In this document: one piece after another, positions 23,226-33,089 of the stretch
Layout: every line of letters begins with the position of its first letter
How positions within the stretch are numbered: position 1 is the first letter of the stretch
NCBI RefSeq assembly: GCF_030867095.1
Contig: NC_081828.1
Location: 52,181,434 to 52,245,433 of the forward strand
Source: Alligator mississippiensis
Lineage: Eukaryota > Chordata > Crocodylia > Alligatoridae
Direction: 5' to 3'
Length of the DNA: 64,000 nt
Made by a program: the position numbers and the translations under genes
Notes under the pieces: generated by a model
What the model saw: only the letters and a program-made list of their open reading frames with translations
Told to the model about the DNA's origin: nothing
The model's database searches: none

Positions 23226-23987
23226 AATTTTGGTTCCTAGTGTAAACACGACTGTGGAATTTGACTGCATTGAATTCAAGTGTTTTTTTTTAATTCATTT
23301 GGTTCTGTCTGTAGTAGAATGACACTTTCCAGTACCAGTTGGTGGTGAGGAAAAAAATAAGTATTAGGTACTTGCTGTGAAATTTCTCTGCTTCCTAATC
23401 CAGACAGAGTCTTACTGGAAGAGGAGACAGAAGTCACCAGTGAGGTCTGGGTAAAAGGTTTGAATGAAGTATTAGCTTTAAGAACTCCAAGTGCAGGGAA
23501 GGAGGATCAGACTTTGTGCGAGGCATTATAGACATATGATGTATCAGCTGATAGGTTATGGGTATGCATGAGAGAAGGGAAATGACTCGTTTTGTGGTAA
23601 CATACTGGCTGAAATGAGACAGCCGAGTGTCTTACAGCAAACTTCCCTATTTTTGTCAACTAAATCTTTCTGATCAGCAATTATTCCATGGTTGGATTTC
23701 CAGGCAGGATGCCCATGTGATTTCAGGCAGACATTAGGGAAAGAATGTGAGTAATGAGGAGATGATGAGTGCCGTGACCTTGCTGCTGTGGCTGTGCATA
23801 TGCTTGTTGTGAGTCACCCACTGCTGAAGATCAGCCTGTTCACTGTCATAGTGTCAAGATTAAAGGCAGACACCCTTTCCTAAAGCATAAGCTGTAGGGA
23901 CATCCTTGAAAGGAATTCAAAGGACTCTGATAGTTTGGCCTTCTATAAGTATGTCTTTGTATGTCTGCTGAGTAATGATATTTCTTT
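23226..23987. other. Intergenic DNA, nothing assigned
   Basis: No open frame or repeat I can name. Confidence 0.4.
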
Positions 23988-24455
23988 ATACAATCATAGA
24001 AAATTAGGGCTGGAAGGGACCTCAGGAGATCATCTAGTACAACTCCCTGTGCAAACCAGGACTGTCCCCAGTGATATCATCCCAGTCAAGGCTTTGTCTA
24101 GCTGGGTCTTAAAAACCTCAAAGGATGGAGATTCCACCACCACTCTGGGTAACCTGTTCCAGTGTTTTATTACCCTTCTAGTAAGAAAGTTCTTCCTAAT
24201 AACTAACCTAAATTTATCTTGTTGCATTGCTTCTTGTTCTATCATCTGCCACCTCTGAGAACAGTCTGGCTCCATCCTCTTTGGAACCACCCTTCAGGTA
24301 GCTGGAGGCTGCTATTAAATCCCCCCTCAGTCTTCTTTTCTGCAAATTAAGCACAGTTCCCTCACCCTCTCCTCATAACATAAGTCATGTGCCCCAGCCC
24401 CCTAACCCTTTTTGTTTCCTCTCCTGGACTGTCTCCTATTGGTCCACATCCTTTC
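23988..24455 (-). mobile_element. CR1 LINE 3' end
   Basis: Minus-strand translation gives FRLVIRKNFLTRRVIKHWN and LPRVVVESPSFEVFKTQL, followed by the CR1 tail (GATGATCTCCTGAGGTCCC, then TTTTCTATGATTG). Upstream it reaches the [13 protein letters not shown]-equivalent region and stops at about 24455. It is the same subfamily as 16921-17287, 29268-30045 and 33090-35145. Confidence 0.85.
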
Positions 24456-24543
24456 TGTAGTATCAGCCCCAAAAGCTGAAGACTGTGTGTACATGTATTT
24501 TGTGGGATAATTTGTTGCTTGCCCTCCTTGCCTTTCTATAGGG

Positions 24544-24700
24544 CAGAGATTCTCACTCAGGGTGCCATAGCACCTGGGAGTGCCTTGAGCTCTTTCCAAG
24601 GTTGCCATAGCATGCTGCTCCATTAGGGGAGCTAAATGTGCAGACATGTTTCACAAGACCAACCCAAATATTTCAAATGGGAGTCAATAGTGTCAAAAAC
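24544..24700. mobile_element. Possible hAT left-end fragment
   Basis: CAGAGATTCTCACTCAGGGT, then GCCATAGCACCTGGGAGTGCC, is like the hAT 'CAGTGnTTCTCAaCCagGGTGCCgcggCACCctggGGTGCC' terminus. I could not find the matching right end or a target duplication. Confidence 0.4.
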
Positions 24701-25077
24701 ATTCTGATCTGTTGTGGTCTTTCTGAGTTCCCGGCAACAAAAGAATGACTATTATTTCTCTGTAGCCAAAAATGAATGAAAACTAAAAACTGGCATTTTC
24801 CAAGGGATGTATTGAGTCTATCGAGAGGTATCTTGAGTCTAAGGATGTTTCGAACTATTCCTGCAGAGTGTATTTTGTCACTGCCTGAGCAAATCCTAAC
24901 CCAGAGAATACAGAGAAGGGGATCATGGACAATGATGCCCTGTGCATTTTTCACTGCTAGAATCCTACTGGTGAGGGCAAGTTTCTACTAGAAGAGCTTG
25001 GGTATTGCATGCAAGCCACATTGTACTGCTGCAAAAGTCCCCGCTATCAAATGAATGCTTCTGGCTCCAAACACTAA

Positions 25078-25110
25078 GGCTAAATACAGGCATTCAAGAA
25101 GCCAGCAGTG
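25078..25110 (+). repeat. Left-end fragment of the GGCTAGGGACAGACATT family
   Basis: GGCTAAATACAGGCATTC followed by AAGAAGCCAGCAG matches the terminus of the elements at 1080 and 38095 for about 30 bases and then diverges. Confidence 0.35.
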
Positions 25111-25546
25111 GAAGTATTTTAACTTTTGGGCTTTATTCTAAGCACCCCTGTTTAGGTCAGGAGAAAGCAGAACACACACTAGCCCCTGTGTGGGGGCAGG
25201 GGTCTCGGACCCTGCTTGCACATCCTAAGTGCAGCAGGCAGCGGGATCTCTCACATGCTTCCCAGCATGCCCTGGGTGTTCCCTAAGCTGCCAAAGGCTC
25301 GAGAGCAGAGCTGAATGGCTGAGCTACCCCTTATTGGCTGACAGGGACATCACAGCTGCCCACCTGGACCTGATGTGGCAACAGCTTCTCATGGCCACAA
25401 GCCATCAGCCAGTCATCCTGTGCATGCCCACCCAACAGGCCCTGTGCCCACCAAGTATGTGTATGTGTGTTTTGGATGCCCGAGTTCCACATACATTTGC
25501 GTGTGGGCATGAGCACGCATCCTGGACACCTGAGTTGCATGTGTGC

Positions 25547-25550
<4 letters not shown>

Positions 25551-25598
<48 letters not shown>
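25551..25598 (+). repeat. (GT)24 microsatellite
   Basis: An uninterrupted GT dinucleotide run of 48 bases. It produces the artificial CVCVCV / HTHTHT peptide in open frames on both strands. Confidence 0.97.
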
Positions 25599-25600
<2 letters not shown>

Positions 25601-25635
25601 ACCTGGAGCCTACCCCAGATGAGTAGGGCCAGAGG

Positions 25636-26359
25636 CATAGGTGGCAGAAGGGGGATGCTAATGGGGCTTAGGCCCCCTAAATGCAGGGCAGTGGTAGGGC
25701 TGCAAGATAGCCTGGCAGCGGGCTTCCGGCAGCTGCAGCAGGGGTGGAGGGGGAGTGGAAGTGGGGCTTGGGCAGGTGCTGTACAGCTGTGGTGGGGCGG
25801 GGTGTAGGACAGAGCCGTGAGCACCTCATCTGGGAGGAACGGAGGGCGAGGGGTGGCTCCTGCTGCTATGCACATCCCAGGAGGGCATAAGGGGGCATGT
25901 GCCCCCAGATCTGCATGGGGGGAGGCAGGCTGGGGCCAGAGCTGTGCCAGTTCTTCCCTGTGGTGGGGAGGAGGAGTAGGTCTGGGCCACACTGCACTGG
26001 GGCAGGTGGCAGCAGCGCCATATAATTCACTGTAGTCCCCCCAGAACTCCCTCCCAATTCCACCACCACCCGCACTGAGTGCAACATGGCCCAGCCCCCT
26101 CCCCCCACAATGGGAAGAGCCCAGCACAGCCCCAGCCCACAGCACCAGCCTGCCTCCCCCCACGCAGATACAGAGGCATATGCCCCCCACGCTTTCTGGG
26201 GTGTGCACAGTGGCAGGAGCCGCCACCCCTTCCCTGTGCCTGGTGCCCCCAAGACAAGCTGCTCATGAATGTCCCTTGTGCCTCTTGGGGGGCTGAGTGT
26301 GCGTGCCTATGCGTGTGCACTCAGCCCCCGTCAAATAATTTTTTCTCCCTCCACCTATG
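25636..26359. mobile_element. Palindromic hAT element with perfect TIRs and TSD
   Basis: GCCAGAGG flanks the element on both sides (25628-25635 and 26360-26367). The ends CATAGGTGG and CCACCTATG are perfect inverted repeats. Long imperfect arms fold on each other: GCATGTGCCCCCAGATCTGC and GCATGGGGGGAGGCAGGCTGG in the left half pair with the complement of the GCCTGCCTCCCCCCACGCAG block near 26150. The loop is near 26010-26050. The 273-codon minus-strand frame here is chance in GC-rich arms. No transposase, so it moved in trans. Confidence 0.85.
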
Positions 26360-26810
26360 GCCAGAGGGCTTTGAGTGCCCATGCCCTGGCACTGAGCCAT
26401 GGGTCTGCAGCCCCAGGCTCCTCTGGCCTGCATCCCAGGCACCGCTGCCTACAACCCACACCATCCCCCTTCCCCATGTCCTCCACGACCTCACTCAGGG
26501 GCTCACAATGGGATGAAGGGGAACATAGTGCAAGGAAAAGATGTGCTTCATTTTAATCAAATGTTTAATCAAGCTGCCAAACTTTTAGTGTGTTTATTAA
26601 ACAAAAACTGTTCAAAGTTGTAGCTCTGGAACTTGGAAACTTCTTTGCAGTTAACACAGAGAGTGGTGAAAGACCCTGGCTGCACAGAGTGGTTATGACA
26701 CTGTGGAGGGGAGGGAGTGGGCAGCCCCAGGGGGCTCAACTTAACAAACACAAAACCTTGGGGCAGGAGGGAGAATGCAACGTCTGAAACTACCGCCCCT
26801 CAATTTAATT

Positions 26811-27112
26811 AACATCTGTTTACCAGGGCACCCCAAGGGAAGACAAGGTCTAATGGTCACAAACTTTGGGAAGACTGTTTTAGGCTGGACATAAGAAAAA
26901 ACTTCTTTGCCATCTGAGTCCCCAGAGTCTGGATTAGACTCCCTCCAGAAGTGGTGCCAGCACCTGCTCTGGACACCTTTAAAACCCACTGGGATGTTTA
27001 TCTTGCTGGGATCATTTGACCCCAGCAGACTTCCTGCTTCTTGGGCAGGGGGCTGGACCCAATGATCTTACGAGGTCCTTTCCAGCCCTAATGTCTATGA
27101 AATCTATAACAT
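26811..27112 (+). mobile_element. CR1 LINE 3' end
   Basis: After a 55-bp block shared with the inverted piece downstream, the + strand encodes [11 protein letters not shown] and EVVPAPALDTFKTHWDVYL-like residues. It ends GGGGGCTGGACCCAATGATC and AATGTCTATGAAATCTAT, the 'aacatctatgaatctatga' type of CR1 tail. Confidence 0.75.
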
Positions 27113-27204
27113 CTGTGAAGACAGGCAGCCCCCTGGGCTGTGGTCTAAGTTCCAGAGTGGGTAACCTTTTCTTTATTACGCACACACATAATTTGGCAGC
27201 TGGA

Positions 27205-27345
27205 ACTAAATGTTTGTGACCATTAGACCTTGTCTCCCCTTGGGGTGCCCTGGTAAACAGATGTTCTCCTAGTTCCTGGTGCACACCCCTTATATATTTA
27301 TAGGTTCCCACCAAGTCCCCCCTGAGCACTGAGGCTGTGCTGCTT
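27205..27345 (-). mobile_element. CR1 LINE ORF2 fragment, inverted relative to its neighbour
   Basis: The minus strand encodes GDLVGTYKYIRGVHQELGEHL and TRAPQGETRSNGHK, the segment just upstream of the CR1 tail. The block 27211-27265 is the reverse complement of 26811-26865, so the two pieces form an inverted pair about 345 bases apart. Confidence 0.7.
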
Positions 27346-27395
27346 TCCTGCCACAGGACCCAGGCCTGGAGTGGCATGGCCCAGTGGTCTGGTGG

Positions 27396-28735
27396 GCCAC
27401 CGCACCCACTAATTCTCTTTGGGGCCCTGTGCCTACACCAGCAATCACCAGCAGCTGCGGGTAGCCAGTTGGTTCTGGAAGGTGAGCGGAGTGTATGCTG
27501 GCCCTAGCATCAGGCCTTTGACAGCCTGCTTTCCCTCCCCACTGCACTGCTGCTCCCCAGTGCGGGACCCACCGGACACCTTCTTGGTTACTTGGACCAC
27601 AGATTGGCAGCTCCCACATGCCATATGTCCTGTTCCAGGGTCCCCCTCCCCGCTGCATCTCCCAATCAATGCACAGTGGGGAGTGTTCCCCTTTGGGCGC
27701 CATCCAGGGCCCTCCCCCATGGGACTCTCAGGCATGTTTTCCCAGGGAGGTGGCCCTGGAGCAGGGATTTCCATGCTAGGGAGTGGTGGATGACAGCCTA
27801 CCCCACCACTCCAGCTTAGGAGAGTAATGGTCTCCCCACGGGATGTGGCACTGATGCCACTCAGGGGTGTCATACCTAGATCCCAAGCAGTCTTTGACCT
27901 TCTGCATAAACTCCTTATCCTGGCACTATGACTCTCAGCTCCATAGCAGCATTCCTCAGAGTGAAGCTGGCCATCCATAGACCTTATTCTTGGACCTTTG
28001 CAATGCAGCTTGTTCAAGTGCTGTGGCACCATGGATGTAAGCAGTCATCAGCCTGTCCAGTCTAACATCCCCCTCAGTCCTCATGTTACCAGTGCCGTCT
28101 ATGCATATATCCCTGGTGCCCTGGAGGTGTTTGGGCAACAATCCTGATTCTAGCATCTCAGGCTCCATGACTGGGCCTCCTATGCACAAATGTGGAGCCT
28201 GCAGACAAGGGAGACACCAAGGGAACTCTGGTGAAGCCCCCTGTCTAGAACCTTTCCCCTGCTCAGGGCTGGAAGCCACGCTACTCCTCATGACATGGCA
28301 CTGACTATGGTACAGAACACTCATGTTCCACCTCCCACCTAGGACAATCCAGACACCTGAATTCCTTGCTGTGGGAGCTGGGTGGGCTGGGAAACTCAAA
28401 TATCAGGGCCTGGAGGGATGAGCCTTCTTTGGTTCTCCCTGACAAGAGGGAAGAGGGAGTCGGGGGGCGGGGTTGCTAGGGAAAATTCCCATTTCCTGCT
28501 GTCCCTTACCTGCAGCAGTGCTCATTCATAGCTGCTCTGCCAAACAGCACCTGAAGGATCGCCAGTAAAAATGTGCAGTTTCACCTATTGGTTATGTCTT
28601 GGATGTGGGGCTCAAAAAAAAGCTTTTAGTGTATATTGGGGTCTGTTTGAGTTAGGGTTTTTGTCAAGTGAATCCACACTGGCCTCTCTGAGGAAAACAA
28701 CACAACCTTGAGTGATGAGGAGGTCAGTTCTCAAT
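27396..28735. other. Unassigned, moderately GC-rich
   Basis: Two overlapping minus-strand frames (27445-28032, 195 codons; 27956-28399, 147 codons) are long for this composition, but I recognise no domain in them and see no start-site or splice context. They may be remnants of an unidentified mobile element or chance. Confidence 0.3.
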
Positions 28736-28739
28736 TACC

Positions 28740-30520
28740 CAGATTTATGGCCCCACTCAATGCAACAAACTGATAAGCCCCCAACAACAGTAGGAAGGAC
28801 TGAGCCTGGCACCATATCATCATTCCACACCAATGGCACAGGAGTTGGGAGGAGGTGTTGTTTGAAAGGCACAAGGTCAGTGAGGAACATCAATAAATCA
28901 GTATCATCAGTCTTCTATGTTGACAATTGTTGAGACAAGAGCACGCTGAATATCAGAGTATGCAACCACAGCTTTCCCCATGAGCATACCCCAGCTTATG
29001 AAGGGGTCACATTAGAGTACTCCCTCACCTATAAACATAATATTCAGAAAGTCAGCAGTAAAGCCTATGCACAGGTAGTTGCCTTAAGGTGTTTAGCCAG
29101 CACAACTTGGTGTGCCAACTTCAAAGTGGTCAGAACTACTGCACTTGCAAAGGTATACACCCCAGCAGATTATTGTTCTCCTGTATGGTACAGAAGTTGT
29201 TGCACTAAAAAACTCAACGCTGTGCTTAACAGTATGCAGAGACAGGCTGTAAACTTACATGCATGCAAAAATGTGTGCTAAGTCCTGCACTTAGGACAGA
29301 ACAATCTCATGCACTGGTACAGGCTGGGAACCTATTGGCTAAGCAGTATTTCTGCAGAAAAGGACCTGGGGCTTACAGTGAACAATAAACTGAATATGAG
29401 CCAACAATGTGCCCTTGTTGCCAAGAAGGCTAACGGCAACTGGGCTGCATTAGTAGGAGCATTGCCAGAAGATCAAGGGAAGTTATTCTTCTCCTCTATT
29501 CAGCACTGGCGAGGCCACATCTGGAGTACTGTGTCCAGTTTTGGACCCCTCACTACAGAAAGGATGTAGACATGTAGACAAACTGGAGAGAGTCCAGCAG
29601 AGGACAATGAAAATGGTTAGGGGGCTGGGGCACATGACTTCTGAGGACAGGCTGAGGGAACTGGGCTTATACAGTCTGCAGAAGAGAAGACTGAGGAGAT
29701 TTGATAGCAGCCTTCAACTACCTGACCGTGGTTCCAAAGAGGATGGAGCTAGACTGTTCTCAGTGGTGGCAAATGACAGAACAAGGAGCACTGGTCCCAA
29801 GTTGCAGCAAGGGAAGTTTAGGATAGATATTAGGAAAAACTCTCTCACTAGGAGGGTAGTAGAGCACTGGAACAAGCCACCCAGAGAGGTCGTGGAAACT
29901 CCATCTTTCAGGGGTTTTAAGACCGACCTAGAAAAAGCCTTGGCAGGGATGATATCATTGGAGATAGTCCTGTTTTGAGCAGGGAGTTGGACTAAATGAC
30001 CTCCTGAGGTCCCTTCCAATGTTTATTTTCCATGATTCTATGTATTCCCTGTACTCTCAGGCATTAGACCAAGTGACATAAGAAAACAGACCCTAACCAC
30101 TCCCCTGCTGCCAGGCTTCTCGGCCCATAGAGAGCCCACTAGGCCAGGTACTGTAGCCTTGTGTGTTGCACTAAATTTAGATAAGGGATGGGGTGAATGG
30201 AAATAAAATGATCATTCAGAGCAATCTGGTCTAAAATCTATTCCTACAGAATTTTATGCCAACACCAATGGTATAAGTCCCTGCATTGGGCATGACCTTG
30301 ACGTAGAAGTATGGGTCAAGCTAAACAGACTGAGCTCTGGATACAGATGCTTCAAAACAACACTGTACAAGATGAACATCTTTGGCAGCCCCCTAGGTGA
30401 ATGCTGTGTCCAGCAGACAGCAGAGCACTTAATCAAAAGCTTCAGTCTTTGCAAATGCCCACACAGGGTAGATAGAATCTACACACTGAGCGATAATAAC
30501 AGACAGTGCCTTATAGCTGG
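28740..30520 (+). mobile_element. I/Jockey-like non-LTR retrotransposon fragment, split by a CR1
   Basis: The left part (28740-29267) encodes the end of the reverse transcriptase and the region after it: ISSFHTNG, then HEHTPAYEGVTLEYSLTYKHN, AYAQVVALRCLASTTWCANF and TPADYCSPVWYRS. The right part (30046-30520) encodes IRPSDIRKQT and WVKLNRLSSGYRCFKTTLYKM, ending in an 'eCc...qTaeHLI' zinc-like motif. The order and words match the yLGVtLDRtLTyk.Hl ... aEYCaPVW ... LNRlRtG ... C.CG..eQT..Hi pattern of I/Jockey-type ORF2 C-termini. In-frame stops and a frame change show it is dead. The exact clade is unresolved. Confidence 0.6.
29268..30045 (+). mobile_element. CR1 LINE, 5'-truncated, inserted in the older LINE
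   Basis: It starts within ORF2 (AAGTCCTGCACTTAGGACAG, the CKVLHLGR-equivalent). It continues through [51 protein letters not shown] and FRIDIRKNSLTRRVVEHWNK, and ends in the CR1 signature GACCTCCTGAGGTCCCTTCC with a CATGATTCTATG terminus. The flanks on both sides belong to the I/Jockey-like LINE, so this is the later insertion. Confidence 0.85.
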
Positions 30521-30731
30521 TCGGAAGGAACACGAAGGAAGTGGGGTTGGAAACAGGGGTTGTGCAGGGCAGGGCTGGCCCAGTGCTTGGGCAGACCACA
30601 CACGCTCTGGCCAAGGCTAGAGTGCCGCCCTGGGACAGGATGGTGAGTGGGGTACCACAATGCTCCATAGGTTGCTAGTGGAAAGTGACCTACTGTGAGC
30701 TGTGATCGGATCTGATACAGGTGTTCATTAT

Positions 30732-31069
30732 CAGTGGTGATGCATAGGGGGTGCACAGGAGTGCACATGCATCCCCTGAGAGTGCTGGTGCACCCCCTGA
30801 TCAGCTGCACTTGCCACACCCTGATCGGGTGCCCCCCCTGCAAGCGCTGGCCAGGGAGTGGAGTGCCATTGCTCTCCCAGAAGCGGCCAGAGCCACTTCC
30901 AGAGGCAGCTGCAGCAATCACCTGTCTTGCAATCGGCCGCAGGGGGAACCCCCTCCCAGTTGGCAGGATCAGCCATGGGGGGATCCCTGTTCCCTGGTCA
31001 CCAACTGGTTACTGGGGGGGGGGGGGGGGGCACATGCCCCACTGACTAAGGCGACACCAGTCGCCCATG
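30732..31069. mobile_element. Non-autonomous hAT element, 'GATGCATAGGGGGTGCAC' family, copy 1
   Basis: Target duplication TTCATTAT (30724-30731) against TTCGTTAT (31070-31077), 7 of 8. The left end is CAGTGGTGATGCATAGGGGG and the right end GACACCAGTCGCCCATG. A 17-base G run sits at 31014-31030. Related copies lie at 34731-35086 and, inverted, at 38270-38657. Confidence 0.8.
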
Positions 31070-31122
31070 TTCGTTATGGTGCTATAACCTATAATGCTGA
31101 AATCTGATACCACATCACCACA

Positions 31123-31682
31123 GGTGATACTTCCCCTCTATCAGGCACTGGTCAGACTGCAGTTGGAATACTGCACCCAGTTTTGGGCGCCGCACTTTAA
31201 GAGGGATGTGAATAACCTGGAGGGGGTCCAGAGAAGGGCCACTTGTATGGTTAAGGGCTTGCAGGCCAAGCCCTACAAGGAGAGACTAGGGCACCTGGAC
31301 CTCTTCAGCCTCCACAAGAGAAGGTTGAGAGGCGACCTTGTGGCTGCCTATAAATTTATCAGGAGGTGTAGAAGGGAATTGGTGAGGCTCTACTCACCAA
31401 GGCGCCCCTGGGGGTTACAAGAAATAATGGCCATAAGCTAGCAGAGAGCAGATTTAGACTGGACATTAGGAAGAACTTCTTCACAGTTAGAGTGGCCAAA
31501 ATCTGGAATGGGCTCCCAAGGGAGGTGGTGCTCTCCCCTACCCTGGGGGTCTTCGAGAGGAGGTTAGATAGGCATCTGGCTGGAGTAATCTGAAACCAGA
31601 ACTCTTTCCTGCCTATGCAAGGGGTTGGACTTGATGATCTATTGAGGTCCCTTCCAACCCTAACATCTATGAATCTATGAAT
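31123..31682 (+). mobile_element. CR1 LINE 3' end
   Basis: It encodes [39 protein letters not shown] and [20 protein letters not shown], then a frame-broken tail ([10 protein letters not shown]-equivalent). It ends GGGTTGGACTTGATGATC ... TTCCAACCCTAACATC and TATGAATCTATGA. It belongs to the 'aacatctatgaatctatga' subfamily. Confidence 0.85.
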
Positions 31683-33089
31683 CCATCCAGGGTTATCTTA
31701 GAGTGGGATCTGCCATTTTTACAGCACTCTATGTGCCCTGACCATCTGCTCAGTTATGACTGTAGAACGCTTTCTGCACATGTACTGTGCAATAAGTGTA
31801 ACTTCTGTACCTGGCCTAAAGCACTAGAGGCTTGGGGATGCCTCTTGGACAGTGGGAGAGGTCCTTGAGGGCTGTAATGCATGGACCATTATGGTAGCCA
31901 ATGCCTTTCCCCAGTGTTTTGTTGTAGAAATGATCCTCTTGTCCTTGCTGAAGGAGGACCACACCCTCCCTTTGCCCTCTTTCATACTAGCCTGCATACC
32001 CAGCAGAAGGAAGGATCTAAGTCTAGCGATGCATCTAGGTACAGATTCCAAAGCCAGGAGGGACCATTACAATCAGGTAACTTGACCTCCTGCATAGCAC
32101 AAGTCAGAGACTCTCACGCACAGACTCCAGTGTATCTGTCTTCTTACATAGCCCTCATATTCATGATTTCTGAACATCTTGCTATCTTTAGACTGCACCA
32201 TGCACTGTTTCCTGAGAAATTACCGAATTGGATGTTGTGCCTCAGATGCATACTTCTGTGATAACTTACTAAAGTGAGATCATAGGACTCCTCCTTAGCC
32301 TCCACTTATGTCTCCTGGACTTGCTGTCTGGCATACTTTCAGAGGGAATGTGGGATTTGCCAAGGGGTACTTGGTAACCCTTGAACTTTGTGCTAACTAG
32401 CACCTGATGCTCACTCCCAGCCCCATTCACACTGCTTTCACCTCTCTCAGACCCTCCATTTTCTCCTTATTTAAACAATGAGTATATTATTTTATTGCCA
32501 TAATTATCAGCCCCAGCACTTCTGCTGCTGCTGTGTAGTTCTCCCCCACTTCATTTAAAGATATTTTGTATGTTATGGCTACAAGTAGATTCTATTCCCT
32601 GCCATGCAAGAAAAAAAATCTCAGCCTATGGCAGCATTACTTTTTAAAGGTGCAGAAAGCTAAAATTCTAAAAGTCTGTATTGTGCTGATATTGGTATAA
32701 AGCTTATTGTAATTTAGCTCTGTAGCAGTAAGGAGATTTGAAATGACAGACGTGATTATCATAAGACAAGACTTCTGATTTTCTCATTACCATACCTCCT
32801 CTAGGGCATGCAGACAGAGATTAGTATGTGTCCACACATGAGATCCTAATGAAAATTCAAAGAGCGAATATGGGAACAGGGCTGTATTCTTATGTTGCAC
32901 AGAGGTGATTTTTCATTGTTTCCCATCCCTGACTCTCCTTGCTGTCTGCCTATCATGGGAAGATCAGGCAGGAGCACTTCAGTTCTGAATCTGGATCAGC
33001 AACTAAATAGGTAACAGGGCAAGTCAAAAAGGTATGAGTGTATATAATTGCAATAATGACAGTGAATTAGACCCACTTATATTATGTAT
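31683..33089. other. Intergenic DNA with one old CR1 tail
   Basis: At about 32036-32112, GATTCCAAAGCCAGGAGGGA then CCATTACAATCAGG and CTTGACCTCCTGCATAGC is the minus-strand 3' end of a diverged CR1 subfamily common in turtles and crocodilians. Nothing else is recognised. Confidence 0.45.

Noticed and set aside
25405-26226. A 273-codon minus-strand gene
   Set aside because: It runs through a (GT)24 microsatellite (poly-His-Thr) and a palindromic hAT; composition explains the lack of stops.
26811-27345. Twin-priming inversion of one CR1
   Set aside because: Twin priming leaves the inverted part 5' of the forward 3' tail; here the order is reversed.
30240-30480. A host zinc-finger-like exon (ECCVQQTAEHLIKS)
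   Set aside because: It fits the C-terminal zinc-like motif of the I/Jockey-like LINE whose other half lies at 28740-29267.
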